Part shown: piece by piece, positions 1 through 9,312 of the stretch
Numbering within the stretch: the first letter of the stretch is position 1
Layout of the letters: every line of letters starts with the position of its first letter
Assembly: GCA_001898645.1 (NCBI GenBank)
Contig: MKUQ01000035.1
Location: forward strand, 1-64,000
Direction: 5' to 3'
Source of the DNA: Burkholderiales bacterium 70-64
GTDB taxonomy: Bacteria; Pseudomonadota; Gammaproteobacteria; Burkholderiales; Burkholderiaceae_E
DNA length: 64,000 bases
Made by a program: the position numbers and the translations under genes
Notes under the pieces: generated by a model
Databases searched by the model: none
What the model saw: the letters and a program-made list of their open reading frames with translations, nothing else
What the model was told of the DNA's origin: nothing

Positions 1-1092
1 CGTCGGCGAGAGCTTGCCCGAGCACACGAAGTACTTGCCGTCGGGGCTGGCGTTCACGCCGTGCGGGTTCTTGGGGACGCTCACGTAGGCGGTCAGCGCG
101 GTCTTCGGATCCTTGTTCGCCGCGTGGGTGCCGTCGACCACCGGCACCTTGCTGTCGCCGTAGGTCTTGAACCGGCCGTCCTTGACCGCCTGCTCGATGC
201 GCGCGACGTTGAAGAACAGGCAGGCATCGCGCTCGGCCGACATCATGTCGCCGAACACCGCGCCGTTCTCGGTGTTGTACTGGTTCGACGCGGCGAGCTT
301 GCCGTCGAACGAGCTGGCCACCAGGTCGCAGTTGCCGTCGATCAGCACCTGCCAGCGCACCGCCATCGATTCGGCGTCGACGCAGGTGAACAGTGCGCGG
401 TACTTGTCGGTGGCCTCGAGGTCCGCACCGTTGTTGGGCAGCGGGATGTGGAACTCGGCGCCGCAGAACACCCGCGTGGTGTGGTCGATGGCCGGATCGA
501 CGGGATCGCGCTTGTCCGGGAAAATGCCGTGGAAGCCTTGGATGTTCGGGATCTCGGTGATCTTGTCGCAGACGAAGTAGTCGAGCCGGATGCGCGCGAG
601 CCGTCCGTTGATCTTGTCGTTGACCCAGGCGTAGCGGCCGTCGTAGTCGCCGTTCTTGTACGAGGCGTGGATATGGTGGGTGTCGCCGACGGTGTAGCGC
701 AGCCTGCCGTCGGGCCGGGTGCCCATCACCGCCTTGCTTTCGTTGGTGATGCCCCAGCCGACCAGGGCATCGGGCACGAAGCACGGGACGCGCAGGATCT
801 CGCGCCCCGACGGCATGCCGAGCACGCGCACGTCGCCGGTATGGCCGCCGCTCCACAGGCCGTAGTAGGTGTCGAGCTCGCCCGGCTTCAGGTGCACGCT
901 GGCGGCGTGGCCGGCGGCGGACTCGGCCGCAGCGGGCGCCGCTGCCGGGGCGGGCGCGGCGGTCTGCTGCCGATTGTCATTGCATGCGGCCAGGCCGACC
1001 CCGGCGAGGCCGGCGACGGCAGCGGAGCTCAGGAAACGGCGCCGTCCCAGACCTTCGGTCGGTTCGGGCGAGCAGGAGGGCTTGTCGCTCAT
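1..1092 (-). CDS. nosZ: Nitrous-oxide reductase NosZ, N-terminal part (runs off left edge)
   Basis: Periplasmic multicopper enzyme that reduces N2O to N2, the last step of denitrification. The first 364 codons are present; the family is about 640 residues, so the C-terminal CuA cupredoxin domain lies outside the window. The ATG at 1092 gives a twin-arginine signal (GRRRFLSSAAVAG, residues 25-37), which marks the Tat-exported clade I type. Beta-propeller motifs are visible: GDTHHIH with two CuZ histidines, GFHGIFP, and PHGVNASPDGKYF near the edge, each matching a known CuZ ligand region. The gene is divergent from a nosX-like gene, with two FNR/DNR-like boxes between them, as expected for anaerobic control. 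Identification is firm. Confidence 0.96.
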   Translation of the reverse strand, partial: MSDKPSCSPEPTEGLGRRRFLSSAAVAGLAGVGLAACNDNRQQTAAPAPAAAPAAAESAAGHAASVHLKPGELDTYYGLWSGGHTGDVRVLGMPSGREILRVPCFVPDALVGWGITNESKAVMGTRPDGRLRYTVGDTHHIHASYKNGDYDGRYAWVNDKINGRLARIRLDYFVCDKITEIPNIQGFHGIFPDKRDPVDPAIDHTTRVFCGAEFHIPLPNNGADLEATDKYRALFTCVDAESMAVRWQVLIDGNCDLVASSFDGKLAASNQYNTENGAVFGDMMSAERDACLFFNVARIEQAVKDGRFKTYGDSKVPVVDGTHAANKDPKTALTAYVSVPKNPHGVNASPDGKYFVCSGKLSPT

Positions 1093-1166
1093 GGCAGGGC
1101 ACTTTTCCGTTGTTGATGGGGAAGGACGCACGATACGAACGGTGCCCTCGCTGCGCGCCTCGTCGT

Positions 1167-1180
1167 TTGAGGCGCGTCAA
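1167..1180. promoter_or_regulatory. FNR/DNR-like box, nosZ-proximal
   Basis: TTGAG-GCGC-GTCAA keeps the TTGA-N6-TCAA core of FNR/CRP-family anaerobic activator sites. Its centre is about 82 bases upstream of the nosZ ATG and exactly 41 bases from a second box. The outer bases match the consensus; the inner G differs from the usual T or C. Confidence 0.55.
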
Positions 1181-1207
1181 TGCGCGAGCGCGGGCGCATA
1201 CGTTCCA

Positions 1208-1221
1208 TTGACCCACGTCAA
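1208..1221. promoter_or_regulatory. FNR/DNR-like box in nosZ-nosX intergenic region
   Basis: TTGAC-CCAC-GTCAA is a perfect 5-4-5 dyad of the DNR/NNR flavour of the FNR family. It lies 116 bases before nosZ and 128 bases before the chosen nosX start, so it could serve either gene. nos promoters are known targets of FNR/DNR/NNR-type regulators. The regulator itself is not in the window. Confidence 0.75.
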
Positions 1222-1294
1222 CCCGGGGTCGAACAGGCCGCGACCGTGACCGGGACGACATTGCAGAATGCGCTCGTCGCGACGATGCGTTCGT

Positions 1295-1324
1295 GACGAC
1301 GATGACGATCCCACGATCGTCGTC
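1295..1324 (+). other. Stem-loop in the nosX leader
   Basis: GACGACGAT (1295-1303) pairs perfectly with ATCGTCGTC (1316-1324) across a 12-base loop, 24 bases before the nosX ATG. It could be a leader hairpin affecting nosX translation or stability. It has no terminator-like T tract. Confidence 0.35.
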
Positions 1325-1348
1325 GGCAATACCGAGGCTTTGCAGGCA

Positions 1349-2380
1349 ATGAGCATGGATGCCTTTCGAATCTCCCGCCGCAACCTGGCACGCGCGCTGG
1401 CCGCCGCGCCGCTGCTGCCGCTGCCGGTTCTCGCCGCGGCCGCGCCGCTGAATGTTCGCCGCGCGCTGATGGGCACCTGGGTCGACATCACCGTCGCCGA
1501 TGGAGGCCAGCCCGGCGCGCAGCAGGCCGTCGCGCTGGCGTTCGCGCAGATGGAAAGGCTGGCGCAGCGGATGAGCCGCTTCGATCCGGACAGCGATCTC
1601 GGCGTGCTCAATCGGGCAGCCGGCCGGCATGCGGTGCCCGTGCCGCCGGAGATGATGGCGGTGCTGCAGCAGGCGAGGGCAGTGCACCGGCGCACCTCGG
1701 GCGCCTTCGATGCCACCGTGGGCGGCCTCACGCCCGGAGCGGCGGCCGCGAGCGGCGGGGTGCCCGACGAGGGTGCAGTGCGCTCGGCATTGGAGCACGT
1801 GGGCATGCGGCACCTGACGCTCGACGCGCAGCGGGGCACCGCCCGGATCGACGATCCGATGACGCAGCTCGACCTGGGCGGGATCGCCAAGCTGCCCATT
1901 CTCGAGGCGGGGCTGGACGTGCTGCGCGCCCACGGCGTGCGCGGCGCGCTGGTGAACGGCGGCGGCGACGTGTTCGCCTCGGCCCGTCCCGATGGCCGCC
2001 CGTGGCGCATCGGCGTGCGCGATGCCGCCGCGCCCGACCAACTGATGGCGGTGGTGCCGCTGCACGAAGGGGTGGTGGCCTCGTCGGGCGACTACGAGCG
2101 CTTCGTGATGCACGAGGGCCGGCGCTATCACCACGTGATCGACCCGGCCACCGGCAGGCCGACGCGCGGCATTCACGGCGTCACGCTGGTGGCGCGGCGC
2201 GCCGCCGACGTCAACGGCCTCGGCACCGCCGCGATGGTCGCCGGCCCGCTGCGCGCCGCGGCGCTGCTCGAGCGCTGCGGCGTCGATCAGGCGCTGTTCG
2301 TGCGCGAGGACGGCGGCGCGTGGATTTCCTCAGCCCTCGCGCGCCGCATCGAGCCGCTCATGAGCGGTGATAGGCCGTGA
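1349..2380 (+). CDS. nosX: NosX/ApbE-family FAD:protein FMN transferase
   Basis: ApbE-family proteins attach FMN covalently to threonine in Rnf/Nqr/NosR-type flavoproteins; NosX serves NosR in N2O respiration. The 343-residue product has a twin-arginine signal ([11 protein letters not shown], residues 7-17) and an Ala-rich segment, so it is probably periplasmic. ApbE signatures seen are [26 protein letters not shown] and [11 protein letters not shown]. The metal/FAD motif reads DLGGIAKL (175-182), where the family normally has DLGGIAKG. An ATG in the same frame at 1268 is possible, but 1349 (or 1355) puts the Tat motif at the N terminus. The gene is divergent from nosZ and overlaps the 3' end of convergent fbp by 23 bases. 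Confidence 0.88.
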   Translation: MSMDAFRISRRNLARALAAAPLLPLPVLAAAAPLNVRRALMGTWVDITVADGGQPGAQQAVALAFAQMERLAQRMSRFDPDSDLGVLNRAAGRHAVPVPPEMMAVLQQARAVHRRTSGAFDATVGGLTPGAAAASGGVPDEGAVRSALEHVGMRHLTLDAQRGTARIDDPMTQLDLGGIAKLPILEAGLDVLRAHGVRGALVNGGGDVFASARPDGRPWRIGVRDAAAPDQLMAVVPLHEGVVASSGDYERFVMHEGRRYHHVIDPATGRPTRGIHGVTLVARRAADVNGLGTAAMVAGPLRAAALLERCGVDQALFVREDGGAWISSALARRIEPLMSGDRP

Positions 2381-3362
2381 CGCGCTCGACCTCGGCCTTC
2401 GAACCGAGGAACACGGCGACACGCTCGTGCAGCTTGGCGGGCACGATCTCCATGATGCGCTGGTGCCCGTTGGTGGCCGCGCCGCCCGCCTGCTCGACGA
2501 GGAACGACATCGGATTGGCCTCGTAGAGCAGGCGCAGCTTGCCGGGCTTGTCGGGCTCGCGGTTGTCGCGCGGATACATGAAGACGCCGCCGCGCGTGAG
2601 GATGCGGTGCACGTCGGCCACCATCGAGGCCACCCAGCGCATGTTGAAGTCGACCCCGCGCGGGCCTTCGCGCCCGGCCAGCAGCTCGTCGACGTAGCGC
2701 TTGACCGGCGCATGCCAGTGCCGCGCGTTGGAGGCATTGATGGCGAACTCGCGGGTCTGCTCTGGAACGCTCATGCGCTCGACGGTGAGCCACCAGCTGC
2801 CGATCTCCTTGTCGAGGGTGAAGCAGGCCACCCCGTCGCCGACGGTGAGCACCAGCAGCGTGGACGGGCCGTACACCGCGTAGCCGGCCGCCAGCTGCTT
2901 CGTGCCCGGCTGCAGGAAGTGCGCCTCCTGCGGCTCGGCCACGCCCTCGGGCAGACGCAGCACCGAGAAGATGGTGCCGATCGAGACGTTCACGTCGATG
3001 TTGGACGAGCCGTCCAGCGGGTCGAACAGCAGCAGGAACTCGCCCTTGGGATATCGGTTGGGGATGGTGTAGGGATGGTCCATCTCCTCGGAGGCCATGG
3101 CCGCCAGGTTGCCGCCCCACTCGTTGGCCTCGAGCAGCGCCTCGTTGGCGATCACGTCGAGCTTCTTCTGCGCCTCGCCCTGCACGTTGGAGGAGCCGGC
3201 TTCGCCGAGCACGCCGTCGATGGCCCCGCGCGAGACCGCGTAGCCGATGCGCTTGCACGCGCGCGCGATGACCTCGAGCAGCAGGCGCAGCTCGGCGGGG
3301 ATCAGCCCCTTCTCGCGCTGCTTCTCGACCAGATACTGGGTGAGGCTGATGCGGGGCGGCAT
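2358..3362 (-). CDS. fbp: Fructose-1,6-bisphosphatase class 1
   Basis: Hydrolyses fructose-1,6-bisphosphate to fructose-6-phosphate in gluconeogenesis or the Calvin cycle; cytosolic and Mg-dependent. The 334-residue length is normal for class 1. The metal- and phosphate-binding motif [11 protein letters not shown] is at 113-123, preceded by the acidic SEEMD at 91-95. Substrate-binding [12 protein letters not shown] and NGHQRIMEI lie toward the C terminus. It is 31 bases downstream of pepN on the same strand, so co-transcription is likely. Its last 23 bases overlap the end of nosX on the opposite strand. Confidence 0.97.
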   Translation of the reverse strand: MPPRISLTQYLVEKQREKGLIPAELRLLLEVIARACKRIGYAVSRGAIDGVLGEAGSSNVQGEAQKKLDVIANEALLEANEWGGNLAAMASEEMDHPYTIPNRYPKGEFLLLFDPLDGSSNIDVNVSIGTIFSVLRLPEGVAEPQEAHFLQPGTKQLAAGYAVYGPSTLLVLTVGDGVACFTLDKEIGSWWLTVERMSVPEQTREFAINASNARHWHAPVKRYVDELLAGREGPRGVDFNMRWVASMVADVHRILTRGGVFMYPRDNREPDKPGKLRLLYEANPMSFLVEQAGGAATNGHQRIMEIVPAKLHERVAVFLGSKAEVERVTAYHRS

Positions 3363-3393
3363 GGCGGTTCCTGTCGCGTCGTGGGTTCGGGTG

Positions 3394-6156
3394 TCAGGCG
3401 GCGAGCGCCTTGGTGACGATCTCGCGCACGTCGCCCGAGAGCGGCTCGTGGGCGGCGACCTGCTCGAGCGCCGCGCGCATCAGCGCCTGGCGATCGGGGC
3501 TGAACTTGCGCCAGCGGTCGAGCGCGCGCGCCAGGCGCGCGGCCACTTGCGGATTGAACGCATCGATGGCGAGCACCTGCTCGCGCCAGAACGCATAGCC
3601 CGAGCCGTCGGCGGCGTGGAACTCGGCGAGGTTGCCGTTGCAGAAGCTGCCGACGAGCGCGCGCACCCGGTTGGGGTTGCGCAGCGAGAACGCCGGATGG
3701 CCCATGAGCGCGCGCACGCGCTTGAGCACCGGCGCTTCGCCGGGATGGCGATGCATCGTGGCCTGCATCGAGAACCACTTGTCGAGTGCCAGCGGTTCGC
3801 CGGCGTAGCGCTGCGCGAAATGCGCCAGCGCCGCCTCGCGGCGCGGGTCGGCCACGCGCAGCAGGGCCTGCAGCGCGCCGGCGAGATCGGTCATGTTGTC
3901 CGCGTGCTCGGACTGCAGGGCCGCCGCCTCGACGGCGGCGCCTGCCTGCGTCTCGGTCCACCAGCCGAGCAGCGTGTTCTTCAGCGCGCGCCGGCCGGCC
4001 GCTGCGGGCTCCGGCGTGTAGGGGGCGTCGTCGCGCAGCGCCTCGCAGGCCGGCTGCCAGGCCGCCGACAGCTCGTCGGCGATGCGCCGGCGCAGGGCGT
4101 TGCGCGCCGCGCGCAGCGCCGCCGGGTCGACCACCGCGAGCTGCTCGGCGATGAATCCTTCCGACGGCAGGATGAACAGCTGGTCGCGAAACGCGGCATC
4201 GAGCGTGGCGTCGTCGAGCAGGCCGCGCAGCACGCCGGCGAGGCGTCCGCAGCACTCGCGCGCGTCGGCGCCACCGACGATCGCCAGCACGGCGTTCACG
4301 GCGAGCCGCTGGGTGGCCTCCCAGCGGTTGAAGGGATCGCTGTCGTGCGCCGCGAGGAAGGCGAGCTGCGCGTCGTCGTAGTCGTACTCCACGATCACCG
4401 GCGCCGAGAGGTTGCGCGCCAGCGAGGGAACGGGCAGCGCGCCGACGTCCTCGAACCAGAAGACGTGGCGCGGCTCGGTGAGCTCGAGCACGACGGTATG
4501 CCCGCCCGCGCCGGATTCGATGCGGGCGGTGGCCGGACGCAGCGTGTCGCCGGCCTGCTCGCGGACGTGCAGCGCGCAGTCGCGCCCGTCGGGGCCCACC
4601 AGGCCGGCGGCGAACGGGACGTGCAGCGGCTCCTTGCGCGGCTGCCCGGGCGAAGGCGGGCAGTGCTGCTCGAGCTCGAGCGCGTAGCGGCGCGCCGGCG
4701 CATCGTAGCGGGCGGTCACGCGCACGCGCGGCGTGCCCGCCTGCGCGTACCAGCGCGCGAAGCGCTCGAGCGCCACGCCATTGGCGTCGCCGATCGCGGC
4801 CACGAAGTCGTCGCAGGTGACCGCCTGCCCGTCGTGGCGACGGAAGTACAGGTCCATGCCGCGCCTGAAGCCGTCGCGCCCGACCAGCGTCTGCAGCATG
4901 CGGATCACCTCGGCGCCCTTCTCGTAGACGGTGACCGTGTAGAAGTTGTTGATCTGCTGGTAGCTGTCGGGCCGGATCGGGTGGGCCATCGGTCCGGCGT
5001 CTTCCGGGAACTGCGCGGCGCGCAGCACGCGCACGTCCTCGATGCGCTTGACCGCGCGCGCACTGGCCGCGGCGGCCGGGTCCGGGCTGCGCGCGGCCAT
5101 CATGTCGGCCGAGAATTCCTGGTCGCGAAAGACGGTCAGCCCTTCCTTCAAGGTGAGCTGGAACCAGTCGCGGCAGGTGACGCGGTTGCCGGTCCAGTTG
5201 TGGAAGTACTCGTGACCGACCACCGATTCGATGGCGGCGAAGTCCTGGTCGGTGGCGATGCGCGGGTCGGCGAACACGTACTTGGTATTGAAGATGTTCA
5301 GGCCCTTGTTCTCCATCGCCCCCATGTTGAAGTCGTCGACGGCGACGATCATGAAGCGGTCGAGATCGAGCTCCAGGCCGAAGCGCTGCTCGTCCCAGCG
5401 GATGGCGCGCTCGAGCGAAGCCATCGCATGGCCGGTACGCGCCTCGTTGCCGGGCTCGGTCCAGACCTGCAGCAGCACCTCGCGGCCCGAGCGCGTGCGC
5501 AGCCGCTGCTCGGTGGCGACCAGGCGGCCGGCCACCAGCGCGAACAGGTAGCTCGGCTTGGGGAAGGGGTCTTCCCAGGTGGCCCAGTGCCAGCCGCGCC
5601 GCTCGATGCCGTCGCCGGCGAGCGGCTCGCATTCGCCGGCGGCGACCAGGTTGCCGTTGGACAGCAGCACCGGGAAGCGCTCGCGCGGCGCACGCAGGGT
5701 GACGGTGTAGCGCGCCATCACGTCGGGGCGGTCGGGAAACCAGGTGATGCGGCGGAAACCCTCGGCCTCGCACTGGGTGAACAGGTTGCCGTTCGAGACG
5801 TACAGGCCGCTCAGCGCGGCGTTGGCCGACGGGTCGATGTACGAGACGGTGGCGAGCACGAACCGCTCGGGCACCTCGGGCACGGTCAGCGTGTCGTCGG
5901 CGATCCGGTACGACGCGGCCTCCAGCGGCCGGCCGTCGATGCGCAGGTCAACCAGCTTCAGCTGCTCGCCGTTTAGAACGAGCGGTGTCCGGACGTTTCC
6001 GGCGCCCGGAAGGGCAGGGTTGCGGCGCACGCTCAGCAACGCGTGCACGCGTGTGCGCTGGGGGTCGAGATCGAACTCGAGCCGCACCTCGTCCACCAGG
6101 AAGGCCGGCGGGGTATAGTCGGTGCGTCGGATCGTGACGGGCTGGTCGGTACGCAT
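3394..6156 (-). CDS. pepN: Aminopeptidase N (M1 family)
   Basis: Cytosolic zinc aminopeptidase that removes N-terminal residues from peptides. Starting at the ATG at 6156 the product is 920 residues, close to proteobacterial PepN. The exopeptidase motif GAMEN is at 279-283 and the zinc motif HEYFH at 315-319, with the third ligand E338 in LKEGLT. An in-frame upstream start at 6270 would add 38 Pro/Arg-rich residues and run into the divergent lipoprotein gene, so it was not used. Only 17 bases separate this start from the divergent lipoprotein start, so the two promoters must overlap coding sequence. Confidence 0.96.
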   Translation of the reverse strand: MRTDQPVTIRRTDYTPPAFLVDEVRLEFDLDPQRTRVHALLSVRRNPALPGAGNVRTPLVLNGEQLKLVDLRIDGRPLEAASYRIADDTLTVPEVPERFVLATVSYIDPSANAALSGLYVSNGNLFTQCEAEGFRRITWFPDRPDVMARYTVTLRAPRERFPVLLSNGNLVAAGECEPLAGDGIERRGWHWATWEDPFPKPSYLFALVAGRLVATEQRLRTRSGREVLLQVWTEPGNEARTGHAMASLERAIRWDEQRFGLELDLDRFMIVAVDDFNMGAMENKGLNIFNTKYVFADPRIATDQDFAAIESVVGHEYFHNWTGNRVTCRDWFQLTLKEGLTVFRDQEFSADMMAARSPDPAAAASARAVKRIEDVRVLRAAQFPEDAGPMAHPIRPDSYQQINNFYTVTVYEKGAEVIRMLQTLVGRDGFRRGMDLYFRRHDGQAVTCDDFVAAIGDANGVALERFARWYAQAGTPRVRVTARYDAPARRYALELEQHCPPSPGQPRKEPLHVPFAAGLVGPDGRDCALHVREQAGDTLRPATARIESGAGGHTVVLELTEPRHVFWFEDVGALPVPSLARNLSAPVIVEYDYDDAQLAFLAAHDSDPFNRWEATQRLAVNAVLAIVGGADARECCGRLAGVLRGLLDDATLDAAFRDQLFILPSEGFIAEQLAVVDPAALRAARNALRRRIADELSAAWQPACEALRDDAPYTPEPAAAGRRALKNTLLGWWTETQAGAAVEAAALQSEHADNMTDLAGALQALLRVADPRREAALAHFAQRYAGEPLALDKWFSMQATMHRHPGEAPVLKRVRALMGHPAFSLRNPNRVRALVGSFCNGNLAEFHAADGSGYAFWREQVLAIDAFNPQVAARLARALDRWRKFSPDRQALMRAALEQVAAHEPLSGDVREIVTKALAA

Positions 6157-6173
6157 CTTCGGAGTCGGCGGCG

Positions 6174-6881
6174 ATGTTCGATTGTAAGCGCTGCGGCGGT
6201 GCCGCCCATGTGGGCGCGGGGGGCCACGCGGCCCGCCGCTGGGCGGCGGCGCTGGTCGCCGTGGGAGCATTGCTGCTGGCCGGCTGCGCCACGCCGATGC
6301 GGGGGCAGGTCACGGCCTTCAACGAATGGCCGGCGCAGGCGCCGCTCACCTACCGCTTCACCTTCACCGACGAGCAGCGCGACAGCCTCGAGCAGGCCGC
6401 ATGGGCCAAGGTGCTGCGTGAGGAGCTGGCGCGCGCGGGTTTTCGCGAGAGCGATACGCCGCGCTTCGCGGTCCGCTTCGATTACCGCGTCGAGCGGCAC
6501 ATCAGCCGCTACCTCGAGGCGTATCCCATGATCCAGCCCTACTGGTGGGGCGCCTGGGGCGGTCCGGTGGGCGGTGTCGGCTTCGGCGGCCCCTGGCCCT
6601 GGTGGGGGCCTGCCTATCCACCGATCGAGCGCGAGCGGACGTGGTACGAGTACCGCCTGCACCTCCAGTTCGACGACCTGACCGTGCGTCCGCCGCGGCG
6701 CGTCTACGAAGGCACGGTGGTGAGCGACGGGATGGACCCCGCGCCGGCCCATGCGCTGCCCCTGCTCGCGCGCGGCATCCTGACCGGTTTTCCCGGCCCG
6801 AGCGGCGTGACGCGCGACGTCGAGATGCCGGCCAAGCCGAAGCCGGCCGCGGGCAGCAGCGAGACCGCCTCCGCCCGCTGA
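6174..6881 (+). CDS. DUF4136-type lipoprotein
   Basis: A 235-residue predicted lipoprotein with a lipobox LLAGC (Cys38) after RRWAAALVAVGA. The body resembles DUF4136 lipoproteins: a TYRFTF strand near the start, a conserved WAKVLREELARAGF helix, and a central Gly/Trp/Pro-rich patch (YWWGAWGG, GGPWPWWGP). Function is unknown for the family. A GGAG at 6161 precedes the ATG; a GTG at 6210 is a plausible alternative that would give a more ordinary signal peptide. It is head to head with pepN. Confidence 0.75.
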   Translation: MFDCKRCGGAAHVGAGGHAARRWAAALVAVGALLLAGCATPMRGQVTAFNEWPAQAPLTYRFTFTDEQRDSLEQAAWAKVLREELARAGFRESDTPRFAVRFDYRVERHISRYLEAYPMIQPYWWGAWGGPVGGVGFGGPWPWWGPAYPPIERERTWYEYRLHLQFDDLTVRPPRRVYEGTVVSDGMDPAPAHALPLLARGILTGFPGPSGVTRDVEMPAKPKPAAGSSETASAR

Positions 6882-6920
6882 TACGGTTCTGCGCTCGTTC
6901 GCATCACCGCGTTGGCGCGG

Positions 6921-7514
6921 CTATTTCAGGGTGCGCGGCTGCCACCAGTTCGGCGCGGCCGACTCGAAAACGCCGCCTTCGTGCAGCTGGTTGGCCAGCT
7001 CGAGCGACGGCAGGCCGGGCGGAGAGGCGACCAGCCAGCTGCGGCCTTCCGGATCGATCGGGCGCACCGGCACCAGCCCGGCTTCGGCGAGACGCTCGCG
7101 CGCCCGGGGCACGTCGGCTTCACGCAGGCGCACGATGACGCCGCCCGCCAGCGCGCGCGGCGTGCCGGCCTCGTCGCGGAACACCGGCGAGGCGTCGGCC
7201 GGCAGCGACTCGAGCGCCTTTTCCCCGCCGATCGAGCGCCGCAGCGGCGAGCGCGGTGCCTCGGGCGCGCTGCGAGCGGCCGCGCCGAAGTCGGCGATCC
7301 AGGCCGGATCGAGCCGCAGCGGGCGCCGCCGGGTACCGTCGTACCAGTAGCGTTGCGGTGCGGTTTCCGCGGCCTTGTCCACCGGCCCGGCCGGCGACTT
7401 GCGCAGACCTGCCGCGCTCGACGGCAAGCCCGCATCCGCCGGCGACTGGGCGCCCGCCGGGGCGGCCGCCAGCGCGCCGCAGGCAAGCGCGAGGGTCAGC
7501 GCGCGTCGCATCAT
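6921..7514 (-). CDS. Secreted protein resembling a stand-alone subtilase propeptide
   Basis: A 197-residue product with a signal peptide (MMRRALTLALACGALAAAPAGAQ). The C-terminal 80 residues (GGVIVRLREADVPRARERLAEAG ... LELANQLHEGGVFESAAPNWWQ, given here in two parts) look like the N-terminal prodomain of fervidolysin/S8 proteases. Those fold as a small alpha/beta unit and end in a P-N-(Y/W) segment just before the mature protease. Its ATG overlaps the stop codon of the upstream S8 protease (ATGA), so the two are translationally coupled. That protease has no propeptide of its own. Role as a trans-acting foldase or inhibitor is inference. The middle region (about 30-110) has no recognised domain. 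Confidence 0.6.
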   Translation of the reverse strand: MMRRALTLALACGALAAAPAGAQSPADAGLPSSAAGLRKSPAGPVDKAAETAPQRYWYDGTRRRPLRLDPAWIADFGAAARSAPEAPRSPLRRSIGGEKALESLPADASPVFRDEAGTPRALAGGVIVRLREADVPRARERLAEAGLVPVRPIDPEGRSWLVASPPGLPSLELANQLHEGGVFESAAPNWWQPRTLK

Positions 7515-9178
7515 CGTCCCCATAGCGTGAGCTGCCAGGAATTCCAGCGCCCCTGGTCGCTGTCCGGCGAGGCGTCGACCACCCGCAGCTGCCAGGTGCC
7601 TGCCGCTGGCTCGTCCATATGCCGGACCGAGCCGAAAGGCCACTGGCTGTAGCTGCCGCAGTCGTCGGCGTAGGCGTCGCCGTCGAGGTTGCACAGCCGC
7701 TTGTCGGCCAGCAGGCTGCGCAGGCCGTTCGGGCTGACCAGCTCGATTCGCAGGTCGCCGCTGTAGCTGTGCGTGGCGGTGAATCTCACCTCGACGAACT
7801 CGATGCTCGTCAGCGTACATGCGCTCGCGTCCACCGAGTCGATGGCGCCGGATGCATTCGGCACGCTGCTTTGCGGGATGTCGATCGGGAACGGCCCGGC
7901 ACCGGAGCCGCGCACGTACGGACCGCACTTCTGCAGGGCGGTCGTGCCGCCGACCGAGGTCCAGATGCGAGCCAGGTTGGCCGCTGCCGCGGCGTCGGCG
8001 GTGCCGAACCCGTACTTCGGGTTGAAGTGCAGGCCGAAGTTCGTGCTCCAGCCGGAGTCGCCCGCATCGTTGCGGCGTGCGCTGCGTGCCAGGATGAGGC
8101 GCACGTCGCGCCAGGTGAGGTTCGGGTTGGCCTGCAGCATGAGCGCGACCACTCCCGAGACCATGGGCGTGGCGGCCGAGGTGCCGGAGAAGTCGCTGCG
8201 GTAGCCGTTGCGGGTGGTGGTGGTGGTGATCCCGCTGCGTTCGTTGCTCGACGGGCCGCAGACCAGGATGTTGGCGCCCGGCTCGGCATAGACCGGCGCG
8301 CGGCCGTTTTCGTCGACCGCGCACACGGCGATCACGCCGCGCTTGTTCACGTAGCCGTCGAGGTTGGAGTTCTCGTTGTACGCGCAGGTATGGTCGGGGT
8401 TGCGCAGGTAGCAGCCGCCGTTGCCGGCCGGAAAGACGTAGATCGATCCCTTGCCGCCGCGGCCGCCGGCGATGCCGCCCTCGATCGCGTCGATGAAGCT
8501 CTGCTCCGCGGGGTTGAGCACGCCGTTGTCCGGCGAGCCCCAGCTGTTGTTGTAGATCGCCGTGGCCGTGCCGTCGCGGCGCAGGGCGTCGGCGATGTCG
8601 GCGTTGGAGTTGGCGCCATGAGCGAGCGGGTTGTAGGCGGCCAGCTGCGCGTGTGGGGCCACGCCGGCCCCGCCGGCCGCGTTGTCGTCGCGCGCCGTGA
8701 TGATGCCCGCCACCGAGGTGCCGTGGTCTTCGTCGAGGTAGTAGGGCAGGGGCTGCGTGCCGGGCGCCGCGCCGGGCCGATAGTTGAAGAACGCGCCGGC
8801 AGCGAGGCTGGAGGCGAAGTTCTGCCACAGGTCTTCGTGCACGGTCTCGATCGAGTCGTCGACCACCGCCACCCGCACGCCGTCGCCCTTGAAGCCCAGC
8901 GCCCAGGCGTCGACGGCGCGCAGGTCCTCGCCCGGCGTGCCGCCGCTCTGGCCGATGTTCTTCAGGTGCCACTGCTGCGCCAGCAGCGGATCGGTACCGG
9001 TCTGGGCCGGCGGCAGGATGCCCGAGTAGGCGTAGCAGCAGTCGCTGCCCGAACCGCCGCTGCCGCCGCCGCTACCGCCACTGCTGCCACCCCCGCCTCC
9101 GCCTCCGCAGGCTGCCAGGAACACGCTGATGCCGAGACTACAGAGCGCCCGGCCCGGGCGCGGCAGGAATGGCTTCAT
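7511..9178 (-). CDS. S8 (kexin-like) serine protease lipoprotein with P/Homo-B domain
   Basis: A 555-residue subtilase. The lipobox LAAC (Cys24) is followed by a Gly/Ser linker (25-45), then the catalytic domain starts almost at once with DPLLAQQWHLKNIGQSGG (63-80), the usual start of a mature kexin-type protease. The triad is D107 or D108 (VAVVDDS), H152 (DEDHGTSVAG) and S334 (SGTSAATPM), with the oxyanion Asn in IYNNSWG. The C-terminal 150 residues form a P/Homo-B beta-sandwich (SYSGDLRIELVSPNG ... GTWQLRVVD). No N-terminal prodomain is present; the next gene may supply it. An earlier in-frame start at 9283 has no lipoprotein signal. Confidence 0.88.
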   Translation of the reverse strand: MKPFLPRPGRALCSLGISVFLAACGGGGGGGSSGGSGGGSGGSGSDCCYAYSGILPPAQTGTDPLLAQQWHLKNIGQSGGTPGEDLRAVDAWALGFKGDGVRVAVVDDSIETVHEDLWQNFASSLAAGAFFNYRPGAAPGTQPLPYYLDEDHGTSVAGIITARDDNAAGGAGVAPHAQLAAYNPLAHGANSNADIADALRRDGTATAIYNNSWGSPDNGVLNPAEQSFIDAIEGGIAGGRGGKGSIYVFPAGNGGCYLRNPDHTCAYNENSNLDGYVNKRGVIAVCAVDENGRAPVYAEPGANILVCGPSSNERSGITTTTTRNGYRSDFSGTSAATPMVSGVVALMLQANPNLTWRDVRLILARSARRNDAGDSGWSTNFGLHFNPKYGFGTADAAAAANLARIWTSVGGTTALQKCGPYVRGSGAGPFPIDIPQSSVPNASGAIDSVDASACTLTSIEFVEVRFTATHSYSGDLRIELVSPNGLRSLLADKRLCNLDGDAYADDCGSYSQWPFGSVRHMDEPAAGTWQLRVVDASPDSDQGRWNSWQLTLWGR

Positions 9179-9312
9179 CGACGGTCGTCGGTGGGGTTTG
9201 CGCCGGCGGCGCATCGCACCCCGAATCGTACCTGCGCCGATTTGCGCCGCGGCGACGCACCACGTAGTGTTGCATCTCCGCAACCTGCCCGATCCCTTTT
9301 TTCGTCGCGTCC

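Noticed and set aside
3247..5976. Long plus-strand open frame across fbp and pepN
   Set aside because: Its translation is low-complexity Arg/Ala/Gly and it runs antisense to two clear enzymes.
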